Shown here: positions 22,125-31,576 of the stretch, piece after piece
Numbering within the stretch: position 1 is the stretch's first letter
Layout of the letters: each line of letters opens with the position of its first letter
Assembly: GCA_016183615.1 (NCBI GenBank)
Contig: JACPEG010000013.1
Coordinates: 1-64,000, forward strand
DNA from: Betaproteobacteria bacterium
Lineage (GTDB): Bacteria > Pseudomonadota > Gammaproteobacteria > Burkholderiales > UBA6910
Reading direction: 5' to 3'
DNA: 64,000 nucleotides
Notes under the pieces: model-generated
The model's input: only the letters and a program-made list of their open reading frames with translations
Databases searched by the model: none
What the model was told of the DNA's origin: nothing
Translations under genes and position numbers: made by a program

Positions 22125-23366
22125 ATGATGAAATGCCGCGTGACCGCCCGCAAACCGATTCTGCACCGCAGCGTGCTGATCCCGGCAGCGGTATTTCTGT
22201 TTATTCTGCCCTTCAATCATACCGTGGCCCTGCGCTTGACCAGCCTGCTCCTCGCCGGCCTGGTCGCCGTTTTTGTCTGGCGCAGGGATCCGCCGCCCCC
22301 TGTTCCATTCAAACTGCCCCTGCTCCTGTGGAGCGGCATCGCCGTGGCGTCCCTGTTGTGGACGATCGATCCCGATTATTCGCTGGGGGAAGTCAAGAAC
22401 GAGATTGGTTATGCGATCGCGGCATTTCTTGTATTTTACGGCCTGGCCGGAAGCGATCTTGAATGGACCCTGTGGAACCGGGTCCTCGTTGCGGGTTTCC
22501 TGGCCATGCTCGGTTTGGCGGTCAGCGGGTATGTGTCCCATGGCCGTGAGAGCTGGCTGGTGGAAAGCTTTCACGGCGGCGTTGGAACGTTCAGCACCTA
22601 CCTGGTCACGATATTTCCTTTCGTGTTCCTGACCGCGATTCGAGGAGTCCGGCGTGGCTTTCCCGGGAATCTCGTGTTATTGGTTATCCCGCTCTTGTTC
22701 GGGGCTGCAGCATTGACGCTAAACCGCGCGGTGTGGCCGGCCCTTATCGCCGAGATTTGCGTTTTCGGTTCGTTCTGCCTGATGCGCTCGCCGCTTTCGG
22801 CCGGCAGGAAAAAATTGGCGCTTGCCGCCGTCCTGTTGCTCGTGCTGCTGGCAGGCTACCAGTTCATGGGGGTGGTAAGGCAGAAGGCCCCGGCAGGGAT
22901 GCCCGTGACCGAAGCGCTCGCCGGAATGGCGAAAAACGACGAACGCCTGAAAGTATGGGCTCACGCCTGGGCAAAAATCGCCGATAAGCCTGCTGCCGGC
23001 TACGGTTTCGGCCGCGGAATACTGAGAAAGGATTTTCAGTCCGAATTCGATAACAGATTGCTTTGGCATGCCCACAACCTGGTTCTGAATTACGCGTTGG
23101 AGCTGGGTATCGGAGGGGTGTTCGTAATCCTGTTTCTGTTTTTCGCCGTCGGCCGGGAATACTGGGGTCTCTCGAACGCAGCCGATCCGGAACTGAGGCT
23201 GGTGGGTATCGCCGGGCTGACGCTGGTCGTGGGCGTTTTCCTGAAAAACATGACCGACGATTTCTTTGTGCGCGACAACGCGCTGCTGTTCTGGGCGCTG
23301 GTCGGGTTGAGCCTCGGCTATGCCAGGCGCCGCAGCCTTGCCGGGCCGGCAACGGTGTCCGGATGA
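22125..23366 (+). CDS. O-antigen ligase/polymerase family membrane protein
   Basis: 413 aa, about 11 membrane segments, Wzy/WaaL (PF04932-type) fold. The periplasmic part near residues 260-320 contains NDERLKVWAHAWAKIADKPA, then GYGFGRGILRKDF, and LLWHAHNLVLNYALELGIGG, the RxxxW and H-NxxL pattern of O-antigen ligases. Its place in the core cluster favours WaaL (joining O-antigen to core), but it is also the only Wzy candidate in the window. GC looks a little lower than in the neighbours. Confidence 0.8.
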   Translation: MMKCRVTARKPILHRSVLIPAAVFLFILPFNHTVALRLTSLLLAGLVAVFVWRRDPPPPVPFKLPLLLWSGIAVASLLWTIDPDYSLGEVKNEIGYAIAAFLVFYGLAGSDLEWTLWNRVLVAGFLAMLGLAVSGYVSHGRESWLVESFHGGVGTFSTYLVTIFPFVFLTAIRGVRRGFPGNLVLLVIPLLFGAAALTLNRAVWPALIAEICVFGSFCLMRSPLSAGRKKLALAAVLLLVLLAGYQFMGVVRQKAPAGMPVTEALAGMAKNDERLKVWAHAWAKIADKPAAGYGFGRGILRKDFQSEFDNRLLWHAHNLVLNYALELGIGGVFVILFLFFAVGREYWGLSNAADPELRLVGIAGLTLVVGVFLKNMTDDFFVRDNALLFWALVGLSLGYARRRSLAGPATVSG

Positions 23367-23388
23367 AAGTGCGCCCGGGAACCGCCCG

Positions 23389-24462
23389 ATGGCCCTGCGC
23401 TTCCTGATCATTCGCCGCGACAATATCGGCGACCTCGTCTGTACCACTCCGATGTTGCGGGCGTTGCGCGAACGTTTTCCCGACGCCGAGATTCATGCGC
23501 TCGTCAACAGTTACAACCGGCCGGTGCTGGAAAACAATCCCGACGTAGACGGGATCCACGCCTATACCAAGGTCAAGCACCGGCCCGCCGGGAAAACCGC
23601 GGCGGCGGTCCTGATTGATCGCGCGCGTCTTGTCATGAATTTGCGGCGCCTGAAATTTGACTACGTGATTCTCGCGGCACCGCGGTTCCAGCCCCGATCG
23701 CTTCAACTGGCGCGGCTTTTGAAGCCGCAGCACATCATCGGTTATACCGAGGCGGGCAGACGGGGTGCGGCGTCGATCGACATGCCGGTGCCGTACGCGC
23801 TGCCCACGCCAATGCACGAAGTCGATGACGTGTTCCGGCTGCTCGCGCCGCTGGGGGTCGAGGCCGCCCTTCCTCCCCTGCGGGTGTTCCCCGATCCCGG
23901 GGAGGCGAAGCGGCTGAGGGAGGCGCTCGCCGCCCGCAACTGGCCGTCCCCGCCCACGCTGGTGGGGCTCCACATCAGCGCGCGCAAACCGAGCCAGCGC
24001 TGGCCCGCGCAGCGCTTCGTGGAGCTCGCGCGCCGCCTGCACCGCGAATACCGCGCCGCTTTCATGCTGTTCTGGTCTCCGGGCGACAATTCCAATCCCC
24101 TTCATCCCGGGGACGACGCCAAGGCGGGAGAGATCGTCACGGCGCTCGAAGGCGTTCCGGTCCTGCCCTGTCCGAGCGTGGAGCTGAAGCAACTGATCGC
24201 GGGGCTGTCCCTGTGCGAACGCGTGGTTTGCAGCGACGGCGGTGCGATGCACATCGCGGCCGCCGCTGGCAAGCCGATCCTGTGCTTTTTCGGCCAATCG
24301 GAGGCCACGCGGTGGCACCCCTGGGGCGTGCCCTATGTCCTGTTGCAGTCTCCCGGCAGGGAAGTCGGCGACATCACCGTGGAGCAGGCGTTCGAGGCTT
24401 TTCGAGACCTGCTGGCGAAGTCGGAGAGCGGGCGGTGCGGCGCCCCCGAGGCTAGGCCGTAG
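23389..24462 (+). CDS. GT9 family glycosyltransferase (heptosyltransferase-like)
   Basis: 357 aa. FLIIRRDNIGDLVCTTPMLR at the N-terminus and VGLHISARKPSQRWPAQRFV in the middle, then the donor-site block RVVCSDGGAMHIAAAAGKPI-LCFFGQSEATRWHPWG, are clear GT9 features of LPS heptosyltransferases. ATG at 23389 is chosen since the upstream frame overlaps the ligase gene. Last + strand gene of the LPS cluster. It meets the minus-strand GT2 gene tail to tail with an 11-base overlap. Confidence 0.85.
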   Translation: MALRFLIIRRDNIGDLVCTTPMLRALRERFPDAEIHALVNSYNRPVLENNPDVDGIHAYTKVKHRPAGKTAAAVLIDRARLVMNLRRLKFDYVILAAPRFQPRSLQLARLLKPQHIIGYTEAGRRGAASIDMPVPYALPTPMHEVDDVFRLLAPLGVEAALPPLRVFPDPGEAKRLREALAARNWPSPPTLVGLHISARKPSQRWPAQRFVELARRLHREYRAAFMLFWSPGDNSNPLHPGDDAKAGEIVTALEGVPVLPCPSVELKQLIAGLSLCERVVCSDGGAMHIAAAAGKPILCFFGQSEATRWHPWGVPYVLLQSPGREVGDITVEQAFEAFRDLLAKSESGRCGAPEARP

Positions 24463-25231
24463 GGCCGCGGCCCGGCGGACGCCCGGGGTCCCGGCCGAGC
24501 AGCATCAGCTTCAGGTACCGGTAATAAGTCGTCTCGGCGTTCGATACGGCCAGCATGAAGCCCTCGCGGCCGTCGAGGAACCCCGCCCTCAGCACGTAGC
24601 TGCGGAAGAACGCCCACCCTGCGCGAACCACGGCAGCGGTCAGGCCTGCGTTTTTTCCCTGCCGCCCGAGCATGACGGCTCCGGCCGAAGAATAGCGGTT
24701 GAGCTTGTCCAGCATTTCCTCCAGGTCCCGGTAGGTTTCGTGCAGGATCGGGTGCGCCAGCGTGCCGATGCTGCCGTCCACGATCAGGCGCTCGTGGACC
24801 AGGTCATCAGAAAAACGGGCCGCGCCACGCTTGAACAGCCGCAGCACGTAATCCGGCCACCAGCCGGAATGGCGCATGAACCGGCCGCAGTAGCTGGAGA
24901 GCCGGGGCATGCGGAATGCCGCGTTGCCCTCAGGCCCCGCGAGCGCGGCCCGGATCTCGGCCTTGAGTTCGGGGCCGATCCACTCGTCGGCATCGAGCGA
25001 CAGTACCCAGTCGCCGGTGGCCAGCTCGAGCGCCCGGTTCTTCTGGGGGCCGAAGCCCGGCCAGTCCCGGATCACATGCACCCGGGCTCCCAGCTCCCGG
25101 CACAGGTTTGCGGTGTCGTCCTCGCTGGCGGAGTCCAGCACCACGATCTCGTCGGCCCAGGCCACCGACTCCAGGCAGCGCCGGATCGAGGCCTCCTCGT
25201 TGCGGGTGATGACGATGACCGACAGGGTCAT
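24452..25231 (-). CDS. GT2 family glycosyltransferase, WaaE/KdtX-like
   Basis: 259 aa, GT-A fold. The N-terminus LSVIVITRNEEASIRRCLES, then DEIVVLDSASEDDT and the DxD motif WVLSLDADEWI near residue 90, with KNRALELATGDW, match the WaaE/KdtX-type LPS-core beta-glucosyltransferases. Start ATG at 25231 overlaps the end of the CapD/WbpM-like gene by four bases (ATGA). Last gene of the long minus-strand polysaccharide operon. Confidence 0.85.
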   Translation of the reverse strand: MTLSVIVITRNEEASIRRCLESVAWADEIVVLDSASEDDTANLCRELGARVHVIRDWPGFGPQKNRALELATGDWVLSLDADEWIGPELKAEIRAALAGPEGNAAFRMPRLSSYCGRFMRHSGWWPDYVLRLFKRGAARFSDDLVHERLIVDGSIGTLAHPILHETYRDLEEMLDKLNRYSSAGAVMLGRQGKNAGLTAAVVRAGWAFFRSYVLRAGFLDGREGFMLAVSNAETTYYRYLKLMLLGRDPGRPPGRGPTA

Positions 25232-27120
25232 GGCGCGCCCCTTCGCTCCAGGGCAACCGCGTTGTCGCTCTGGTACTCGGGCACCCACCGCAGGAGGTCG
25301 CGCCGCACCTGCTCGTCGTCCAGGGCCGCCGGCTGGCTGAGCCAGGCTTCCAGCGCGGCCAGCCACTGGGCGTCCACGCGCCGGGCCTGGGCGATACGCA
25401 GCTTGGGGTGAGGCGTGGGCAGCGTCCGCTCGTCGTCCGCCAGCACCTCCTCATAGAGCTTCTCGCCAGGGCGCAGGCCCGAGTACTCGATCCTGATCTC
25501 GTCCTCCCTCAACCCCGACAACCGGATCAGGTCCCGGGCGAGATCGACGATTTTCACCGGCTCCCCCATGTCCAGCACGAAAATTTCTCCGCCCTGCCCC
25601 ATGAGCCCCGCCTGCAACACCAGCTGGGCCGCCTCCGGGATCGACATGAAGTAGCGGGTGATCTCGGGATGGGTCACCGTCACCGGGCCGCCGCGCGCGA
25701 TCTGCTCCCGGAACTTGGGCACCACGCTTCCCGCGCTCCCCAGCACGTTGCCGAAACGCACCATGATGAAACGGGTGCCGATGACATGCCCCGCCCCCCC
25801 GCCGCCGGCGACGAGGGCGGGAGCGGGCTGCAGGGCCTGGCACACCATCTCCGCCAGCCGCTTGCTCGCCCCCATCACATTCACCGGGTTCACCGCCTTG
25901 TCGGTGGAGATCAGCACGAATTTCCCCACCGCATGATCGATCGCGGCGCGCGCCATCACCAGCGTGCCGGCCACGTTGTTGAGGACCGCCTCCCAGGCGT
26001 TTCGCTGCTCCATCAGCGGCACGTGCTTGTAGGCTGCGGAATGGAACACCACTTCCGGCCGGTACTGCTTCAGCACCTGGGCCGCCCGCTCCCGGTTCTT
26101 GCAGTCGCCGATGGTGCAGACGATGGAAAGGCCGGGAAACTCGCGGGCGAATTCCTGCTCGATCTGGTATAGGGCGAATTCGCTCGACTCGAACAGCACC
26201 AGGGTCCGCGGCTTGAACTTCCCGATCTGACGGCAAAGCTCGGAGCCGATCGAGCCGCCGGCGCCGGTGACGAGAACCACCCGGTCCGAAAGGAATTCGG
26301 CCAGCCCGCGGCTATCGAGCTGAACCGGATCCCGGCCCAGAAGATCGTCGAGCTCCACCTGGCGGATGGCCGAAACCGTGACCTTGCCGCCCATCAGATC
26401 GTCGAACGACGGGACGGTGAGCGCGCGTATTCCCGCGTCCCGGCAGAGCGCCACCGCCCGGCGCCGGGCACCATGGGTGGCGGAGGGCATGGCGATGATG
26501 GCGTTTTTCACGTCGAGTTGTTGCGACCAATGGGGAAGCTCGCCGATCGCCCCCAGCACCTTGGAATCGAGCAGGAAGCGGGCGTGCTTGTCCGGGTCGT
26601 CGTCGAGAAGCCCGACTACCCGCCATTCGCTGCTGCGGGCGAGATCCTTGAGCAGACTCACCGCCGCATCTCCCGCGCCGAGGACCAGAACCGGCTCCCC
26701 CTTGAGGTGGGTGACGCTGTACAGGCTGTGCTCCTTCCAGGAGCGGAAGGCAAGACGACTGCCGCCCATGATGAGCACCAGCAGCAGCGGATCCATGATC
26801 AGCACGGAGCGGGGCACCGCCGCTTCCGCGGCAACGCCGAGCAGCAGCAGGGTGACCGGTGCCGCGGTGGCGCCGAGGCCGACCGCGAGCACGATGCGCT
26901 TGAGGTCCGGCAGGCTGGCGTAGCGCCACAGCCCGCGATACAGGCCGAACCGCCAGAAGACAAGGGCCTGCACCGGGATGACCCAGACCAGGCTCCGCAG
27001 CATGAGCGCCTGGTAGCCGTCGGGAATGTCAAAGTTGAAACGCAGCAGAAAGGCGAAGCACCAGGCCAGGCCCGAGGCCACCACGTCGTGGGCGAACGCC
27101 AGGACGGTGCGCGGGTTCAT
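25228..27120 (-). CDS. WbpM/CapD-type nucleotide-sugar 4,6-dehydratase
   Basis: 630 aa. Residues 1-120 hold four membrane helices, 130-260 a CoA-binding-like Rossmann domain (VLVLGAGDAAVSLLKDLARS) and 280-580 an SDR domain (VLVTGAGGSIGSELCRQIGK). The catalytic site is Met-x3-Lys (M416, K420 in NPVNVMGASKR) instead of Tyr-x3-Lys, a trait of WbpM/FlaA1 enzymes that convert UDP-GlcNAc to the 4-keto-6-deoxy sugar on the way to QuiNAc or related residues. Overlaps its neighbours by four bases on each side. Confidence 0.9.
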   Translation of the reverse strand: MNPRTVLAFAHDVVASGLAWCFAFLLRFNFDIPDGYQALMLRSLVWVIPVQALVFWRFGLYRGLWRYASLPDLKRIVLAVGLGATAAPVTLLLLGVAAEAAVPRSVLIMDPLLLVLIMGGSRLAFRSWKEHSLYSVTHLKGEPVLVLGAGDAAVSLLKDLARSSEWRVVGLLDDDPDKHARFLLDSKVLGAIGELPHWSQQLDVKNAIIAMPSATHGARRRAVALCRDAGIRALTVPSFDDLMGGKVTVSAIRQVELDDLLGRDPVQLDSRGLAEFLSDRVVLVTGAGGSIGSELCRQIGKFKPRTLVLFESSEFALYQIEQEFAREFPGLSIVCTIGDCKNRERAAQVLKQYRPEVVFHSAAYKHVPLMEQRNAWEAVLNNVAGTLVMARAAIDHAVGKFVLISTDKAVNPVNVMGASKRLAEMVCQALQPAPALVAGGGGAGHVIGTRFIMVRFGNVLGSAGSVVPKFREQIARGGPVTVTHPEITRYFMSIPEAAQLVLQAGLMGQGGEIFVLDMGEPVKIVDLARDLIRLSGLREDEIRIEYSGLRPGEKLYEEVLADDERTLPTPHPKLRIAQARRVDAQWLAALEAWLSQPAALDDEQVRRDLLRWVPEYQSDNAVALERRGAP

Positions 27121-28130
27121 GGCAGACCCGAATCGCGTTCAATGGCCTGGTGCCGGGACCAGTTGCGGTCCACGAGCGCCATGAGCACCCCGTACAGCAC
27201 CACCCAGGCGGCGCCGACCCAGAGCTGCAGCACCGGGCCCTGGCCGATGCTCCAGGTGGCGGCGGCGCCGGCCGCCACCATCACGGCGTACTCGGCGAGG
27301 GCGGTGTTGCGGTGGCCGAACCCCATTCTGACCAGCCGCTGGTAATAATGCTCGCGGTGTGCGAGCCACGCCTTTTCCCCGCGGGCAAGCCGCCGCAGCA
27401 ACGTCACGGTGGCGTCCACCACGAAGGGCGAGAATACCAGCGCCGGAAACCACAGGGGCCAGTCTCCCCGCTGCCAGCCGATGATTCCCAGCGCCGCGGC
27501 CAGGAATCCGAGGGGCACCGAGCCCGCATCGCCCATGAAAATCCGGGCCGGGTGAAAGTTGAACAGCAGAAAGGCCGCTGCCGCCGCCGCCACGCAAAAG
27601 CTTGCCAATGCCAGGGACTGGCTGCCGCCGAGCCACCAGGCCACGCCGTAGAACCCGAAGCCCGCAACCGTCATTCCTCCCGCCAGCCCGTCGGAGCCGT
27701 CCATGAAATTATATGCATTGGTCATCCAGACGGTCGCCAGCACAACCAGCGCGGTTACCGCCAGCCCATATTCGTCAAGCAGCAGCGGCATGGCTGCCGC
27801 GCCGGCGGCAACAAAATGCGCCAGCAGGCGCCATGGCACGGGCACCCCTTGCAGGTCATCCAAAGCCCCCACCGCCAACAGCATCCCGATCCCGACCCAG
27901 AGGCCCACCGGCCATGACGGAGACGCAACGGCGACCCCGGCAAGCGTTCCCGCCAGGATCGCGAGCCCCCCGATGCGCGGGACGGGGGCAGCGTGGAGCG
28001 AGCGCCGGTTGGGATGGTCGAGTGCCAGTCGGGAGATCCTGCTGTGCAACAGCCACCAGGACCCCGCGAGGGCGGTCCCGAAGGAAACCAGGGGGGACAG
28101 CCATTGAAACCGGGCGGGGTCGGGGACCAT
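27117..28130 (-). CDS. undecaprenyl-phosphate sugar-1-phosphate transferase, WecA/WbpL family
   Basis: 337 aa, MraY/WecA-type polytopic enzyme (about 10 membrane segments) that starts O-unit synthesis by moving a HexNAc-1-P from UDP to undecaprenyl phosphate. Motifs: HPNRRSLHAAPVPRIGG near the N-terminus, NAYNFMDGSDGLAGGMTVAG, and ARIFMGDAGSVPLGFLAAAL. The C-terminal cytoplasmic segment has HREHYYQRLVRMGFGHRNTA. Next to a WbpM-type gene, as WbpL and WbpM are in Pseudomonas O-antigen loci, hence a FucNAc or QuiNAc donor is plausible. Confidence 0.9.
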   Translation of the reverse strand: MVPDPARFQWLSPLVSFGTALAGSWWLLHSRISRLALDHPNRRSLHAAPVPRIGGLAILAGTLAGVAVASPSWPVGLWVGIGMLLAVGALDDLQGVPVPWRLLAHFVAAGAAAMPLLLDEYGLAVTALVVLATVWMTNAYNFMDGSDGLAGGMTVAGFGFYGVAWWLGGSQSLALASFCVAAAAAAFLLFNFHPARIFMGDAGSVPLGFLAAALGIIGWQRGDWPLWFPALVFSPFVVDATVTLLRRLARGEKAWLAHREHYYQRLVRMGFGHRNTALAEYAVMVAAGAAATWSIGQGPVLQLWVGAAWVVLYGVLMALVDRNWSRHQAIERDSGLP

Positions 28131-28166
28131 TGGCTGGGCCGGGCGTGGAGTTGCCGGGTACGCGCC

Positions 28167-29294
28167 CTACTTGCGCCAGACCAGGCGGTTAACGTAATCG
28201 GTATAGCTCAGGATGATGCGAAGCACTTTTTCCGACACGTTGGGCGCCTGATAATCCTTCACCATTTGCAGAGCGCGCTCGCCGCCCCGGGGCTGATCCG
28301 CCAGCACGGCGAGGCCCTGTAACACGCGCTCTTCCTCCAGGCCGGTCATCATCACGGCGCCTTCCTCCATGCCCTCCGGCCGTTCATGGGCCTCCCGGAT
28401 ATTCAATGCCGGAAAGTTCAATATCGAGGATTCCTCGCTGATCGTTCCGCTGTCAGACAATACCGCGAGGGCGTGGCACTGCAGCTGGACGTAATCGAAA
28501 AAACCGAAGGGCTTGTGAAGCTCGATCAAGGGGCTGAACCTGGCGTCGAGGGCCTCGATGCGGTTTCGGGTCCGGGGATGGGCGGACACGACTATTCTCC
28601 TGCCGTAGATTTCGGCAATCCGGTTCAGAATCGCGGAAAGCTTCCGCAAGTTGGTGCCGGAGTCGATGTTCTCCTCGCGGTGCGCGCTTACCACGAAATA
28701 CTCCCGGGGCGCCAGGCCAAGCCGCTCCAGCACCGGGGACGCTTCGATCGCAGGCCGGTAATGGAGCAATACCTCATACATGGGGCTGCCGGTCTTGATG
28801 ACGCGATCGGGCGCCAGGCCCTCCCGCAGCAGGTACTCGCGCGCATGATCGCTGTAAGTGAGGTTGATATCGCTCAGGTGGTCAACGATCTTGCGATTGA
28901 GTTCCTCCGGCACCCGCTGATCAAAACAGCGGTTTCCAGCCTCCATGTGAAATACGGGTATCTTGTGCCGCTTTGCCGCGATCACCGCAAGGCAGCTATT
29001 GGTATCGCCCAGCACCAGCAACGCATCCGGCCGATCCTTTGCCAGGATCGGGTCCACCTTGATCAGCACGTTGCCCACGGTTTCCGATGGCGAACCTCCC
29101 GCGGCATCGAGGTAATAATCCGGCCGCGGAATGCCGAGCTCGTCGAAAAATATGTCGTTGAGCTCGTAATCGTAGTTCTGGCCCGTGTGCACCAGGACGT
29201 GGTCCGCGTACCGGGCCAGGCACGCCATCACACGTGACAGGCGGATGATTTCCGGCCGCGTGCCGACGACCGTCATGATCCTGATCCTTTTCAT
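28167..29294 (-). CDS. fnlC: UDP-N-acetyl-L-talosamine 2-epimerase (UDP-L-FucNAc synthesis)
   Basis: 375 aa, non-hydrolysing UDP-GlcNAc 2-epimerase fold. It begins [20 protein letters not shown] and has [58 protein letters not shown] and [20 protein letters not shown]. It directly follows the FnlB/CapF gene (2-base gap) and FnlA/CapE, which identifies it as the last step to UDP-N-acetyl-L-fucosamine (WbjD, CapG) rather than a plain WecB. Confidence 0.9.
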   Translation of the reverse strand: MKRIRIMTVVGTRPEIIRLSRVMACLARYADHVLVHTGQNYDYELNDIFFDELGIPRPDYYLDAAGGSPSETVGNVLIKVDPILAKDRPDALLVLGDTNSCLAVIAAKRHKIPVFHMEAGNRCFDQRVPEELNRKIVDHLSDINLTYSDHAREYLLREGLAPDRVIKTGSPMYEVLLHYRPAIEASPVLERLGLAPREYFVVSAHREENIDSGTNLRKLSAILNRIAEIYGRRIVVSAHPRTRNRIEALDARFSPLIELHKPFGFFDYVQLQCHALAVLSDSGTISEESSILNFPALNIREAHERPEGMEEGAVMMTGLEEERVLQGLAVLADQPRGGERALQMVKDYQAPNVSEKVLRIILSYTDYVNRLVWRK

Positions 29295-29296
29295 GG

Positions 29297-30397
29297 TTAC
29301 ACAGGCTCCCCGTAGGTGTCCGGCCGTTCCGGGTCGAAGATCTCGTGAGACCAGAACAGTGTCGTCAGGCTCCCCCCTCCCACGTTGGTGATATTGTGGG
29401 TGTGCAGCGTCGGCATGTCGATATACTGTGGAACGTCTCCGCAGACGCGGTACTCGACGGCGTCGCCGGAAAACAGCTTCCGTACCCGTATCAGCGCGTC
29501 ACCGCCGAGCACCAGAAAGCGCTCGACCTTGCTTACGTGATAGTGATTGCCGCGGGTCACGCCCGGCCGGGTGGTGGAGATGAAGCACTGCCCGCCGTGC
29601 AGGCTCTTGACGGCCTCGAACAGGCTGCCGCGGGCATCCTCGCGCAGCGGCAGCGTGACCGGGTAGTGGCGGGGGAACAGGCAGGCGCGGAACGTGTTGA
29701 AAAGCTCCAGGTCCAGTCCGTCCACGAACGCGGGAATCAGGTGGTTGCGGTACTGCTGCGCCATGCCCGTGAGCTTGTCCAGCAGTACCCGCACGGTGAT
29801 CCGTGACCCCGGCACGGGTGCGTCACCACCGCGCGGCTGCCGCAGGTGCGCCAGTATCTCGCGCGCCACGCGCTGGGCGTGGATCAGCTGCAGCTCGACG
29901 TCGTCGATGACGCGCGGCGATTCATTGCCGGCCAGCTGGTGGCAGAACGTCGCCACCACGGAGTTGTAGAACGGCCTGCCGCATTCGCCGAACACCTGGG
30001 GCAGGATCAGGTTGGTGAAGGTGCCGCCTTCCCGTTGCGACCACTCCCGCAGCAGGTCCGAGCAGGCCCTCTTGGAGCGGCCGTAGGCGGTGTCCCGCAG
30101 GAAATGGGTGGACGACGAAAAAATCACGTGCGGCCTGGCGCCGGCGGCCTGGCATGCGGCGATGAGCTGCTGCGTCAACCCGATATTGGTGCTCTCGATC
30201 GCGGCCTCGTCTCCCCGGTTCATTCCGGCGAGGTGAACGATCGCGTCGCAGCCGCGCACGAATTCCTCCAGCGTTGCCAGCGCGGCGAATGTTGCGCGCC
30301 GCGCCCCGGATATGGCGATGTCCGGGTGGGCGTGCAGCGCACAGCGCAGCTGCCAGCCCATGAATCCGTCAATGCCCGTTATGCCGACTCTGATCAC
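29297..30397 (-). CDS. fnlB: bifunctional epimerase/reductase of UDP-L-FucNAc synthesis
   Basis: 366 aa. The N-terminal SDR domain is short ([20 protein letters not shown]; active site with [12 protein letters not shown]). The C-terminal cupin domain has [20 protein letters not shown], then [20 protein letters not shown] with the metal/base His pair. This two-domain build is specific to CapF/WbjC/FnlB, which epimerises at C3 and reduces at C4. Flanked by the FnlA and FnlC genes. Confidence 0.92.
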   Translation of the reverse strand: MIRVGITGIDGFMGWQLRCALHAHPDIAISGARRATFAALATLEEFVRGCDAIVHLAGMNRGDEAAIESTNIGLTQQLIAACQAAGARPHVIFSSSTHFLRDTAYGRSKRACSDLLREWSQREGGTFTNLILPQVFGECGRPFYNSVVATFCHQLAGNESPRVIDDVELQLIHAQRVAREILAHLRQPRGGDAPVPGSRITVRVLLDKLTGMAQQYRNHLIPAFVDGLDLELFNTFRACLFPRHYPVTLPLREDARGSLFEAVKSLHGGQCFISTTRPGVTRGNHYHVSKVERFLVLGGDALIRVRKLFSGDAVEYRVCGDVPQYIDMPTLHTHNITNVGGGSLTTLFWSHEIFDPERPDTYGEPV

Positions 30398-30479
30398 AAG
30401 CGAAATCCAGGCTGGGGGAGTCCGGTACCGCGGAAGCGCTACCCGTGAGACGGGTCCGCGGAAGCGCCGCGCGGCTCGC

Positions 30480-31517
30480 TCAATAGACGTTCGGCGCGGC
30501 GTTTGCCCGGGCCGCCCTTATTTCCGGCAGGGTCAGCAGCAATTCCCCGATCTGCTCGACGTTGAGCCGGGTGGCGTTGTGGGACGTGTAGTCCTCCATT
30601 TCCGCCTCGTGCACGTCCCCCTCCGTGAAGTATTTGTTATAGTTCAGGTCCCGGTCGTCCATGCATACCCGGTAATAATCGCCCAGGTCCTCCGCTTTTC
30701 GCAGCTCCTCGCGGGTGGCGAGGGTCTCGAAGATCTTCTCGCCGTGGCGCATGCCGATGACCTTGACCGGGGCATCGGACTTGAAGATCCCCTTGAGCGC
30801 GTCCACCAGTCCGCCGATGGTGCACGCCGGCGCCTTCTTGATGAAGATGTCGCCCTGCCGCGCATGCTGGAACGCAAACATGACCAGCTCGATGGCGTCC
30901 GCCAGGGGCAGCAGGAAGCGCGTCATCGCGCGTTCGGTGACGGTGATCGGGCGGCGTTCCTGGATCTGCCGGACGAACAGCGGGATCACCGAGCCCCGGG
31001 AGTACATGACGTTCCCGTAGCGCACGGCGGCGATCACGGTGCCGTTATCGGCGATGTTGCGGGATGCGGCCTGCGCCAGCTTCTCCATCAGCGCCTTGGT
31101 CATTCCCATCGCGTTTATCGGGTAGACCGCCTTGTCGGTGCTGAGGCAGATCACCCGTGCGACCTTGTGGGCGATCGCCGATTCGATGACGTTGTGGCTG
31201 CCGACCACGTTGGTGTAGACCGCCTGCATGGGAAAGAAGTCGCACGACGGGACCTGTTTAAGGGCCGCCGCGTGAAAAACGATGTCCACGCCGTGCATCG
31301 CCTGGTCCACGCTGTCGCGGCTTCTGACGTCCCCGATGAGGAACTTCACCCTGGGACAGTCGATTTCGATGCGCATCATTTCCTGCTTCAGCTCGTCCCG
31401 GCTGAAGATGCGCACCTCCCTGAAATTGTGCTTGAGGAGGCGCGACAGCACGGCGTGGCCGAACGAGCCGGTGCCGCCGGTGATCAGGATGGTCTTGCCT
31501 TCGAATGGGTCCTTCAA
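30480..31517 (-). CDS. fnlA: UDP-GlcNAc 4,6-dehydratase/5-epimerase (UDP-L-FucNAc synthesis)
   Basis: 345 aa SDR enzyme of the CapE/WbjB/FnlA group. The N-terminus KTILITGGTGSFGHAVLSRL binds NADP. The active site is Met-x3-Lys (M137, K141 in INAMGMTKALMEK) as expected. DIFIKKAPACTIGGLVDALK and VIGMRHGEKIFETLATREEL are family blocks, and the C-terminus DYTSHNATRLNVEQIGELLL matches the latch region of CapE. First committed step to UDP-L-FucNAc. A gap of 82 bp with two CCGCGGAAGCG direct repeats separates it from fnlB. Confidence 0.92.
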   Translation of the reverse strand: MKDPFEGKTILITGGTGSFGHAVLSRLLKHNFREVRIFSRDELKQEMMRIEIDCPRVKFLIGDVRSRDSVDQAMHGVDIVFHAAALKQVPSCDFFPMQAVYTNVVGSHNVIESAIAHKVARVICLSTDKAVYPINAMGMTKALMEKLAQAASRNIADNGTVIAAVRYGNVMYSRGSVIPLFVRQIQERRPITVTERAMTRFLLPLADAIELVMFAFQHARQGDIFIKKAPACTIGGLVDALKGIFKSDAPVKVIGMRHGEKIFETLATREELRKAEDLGDYYRVCMDDRDLNYNKYFTEGDVHEAEMEDYTSHNATRLNVEQIGELLLTLPEIRAARANAAPNVY

Positions 31518-31576
31518 TGGGGCCTTTCCGCCGGTGTCCGCGTCGGACGCTTCATAAAGCGCGAATTATCGGACCT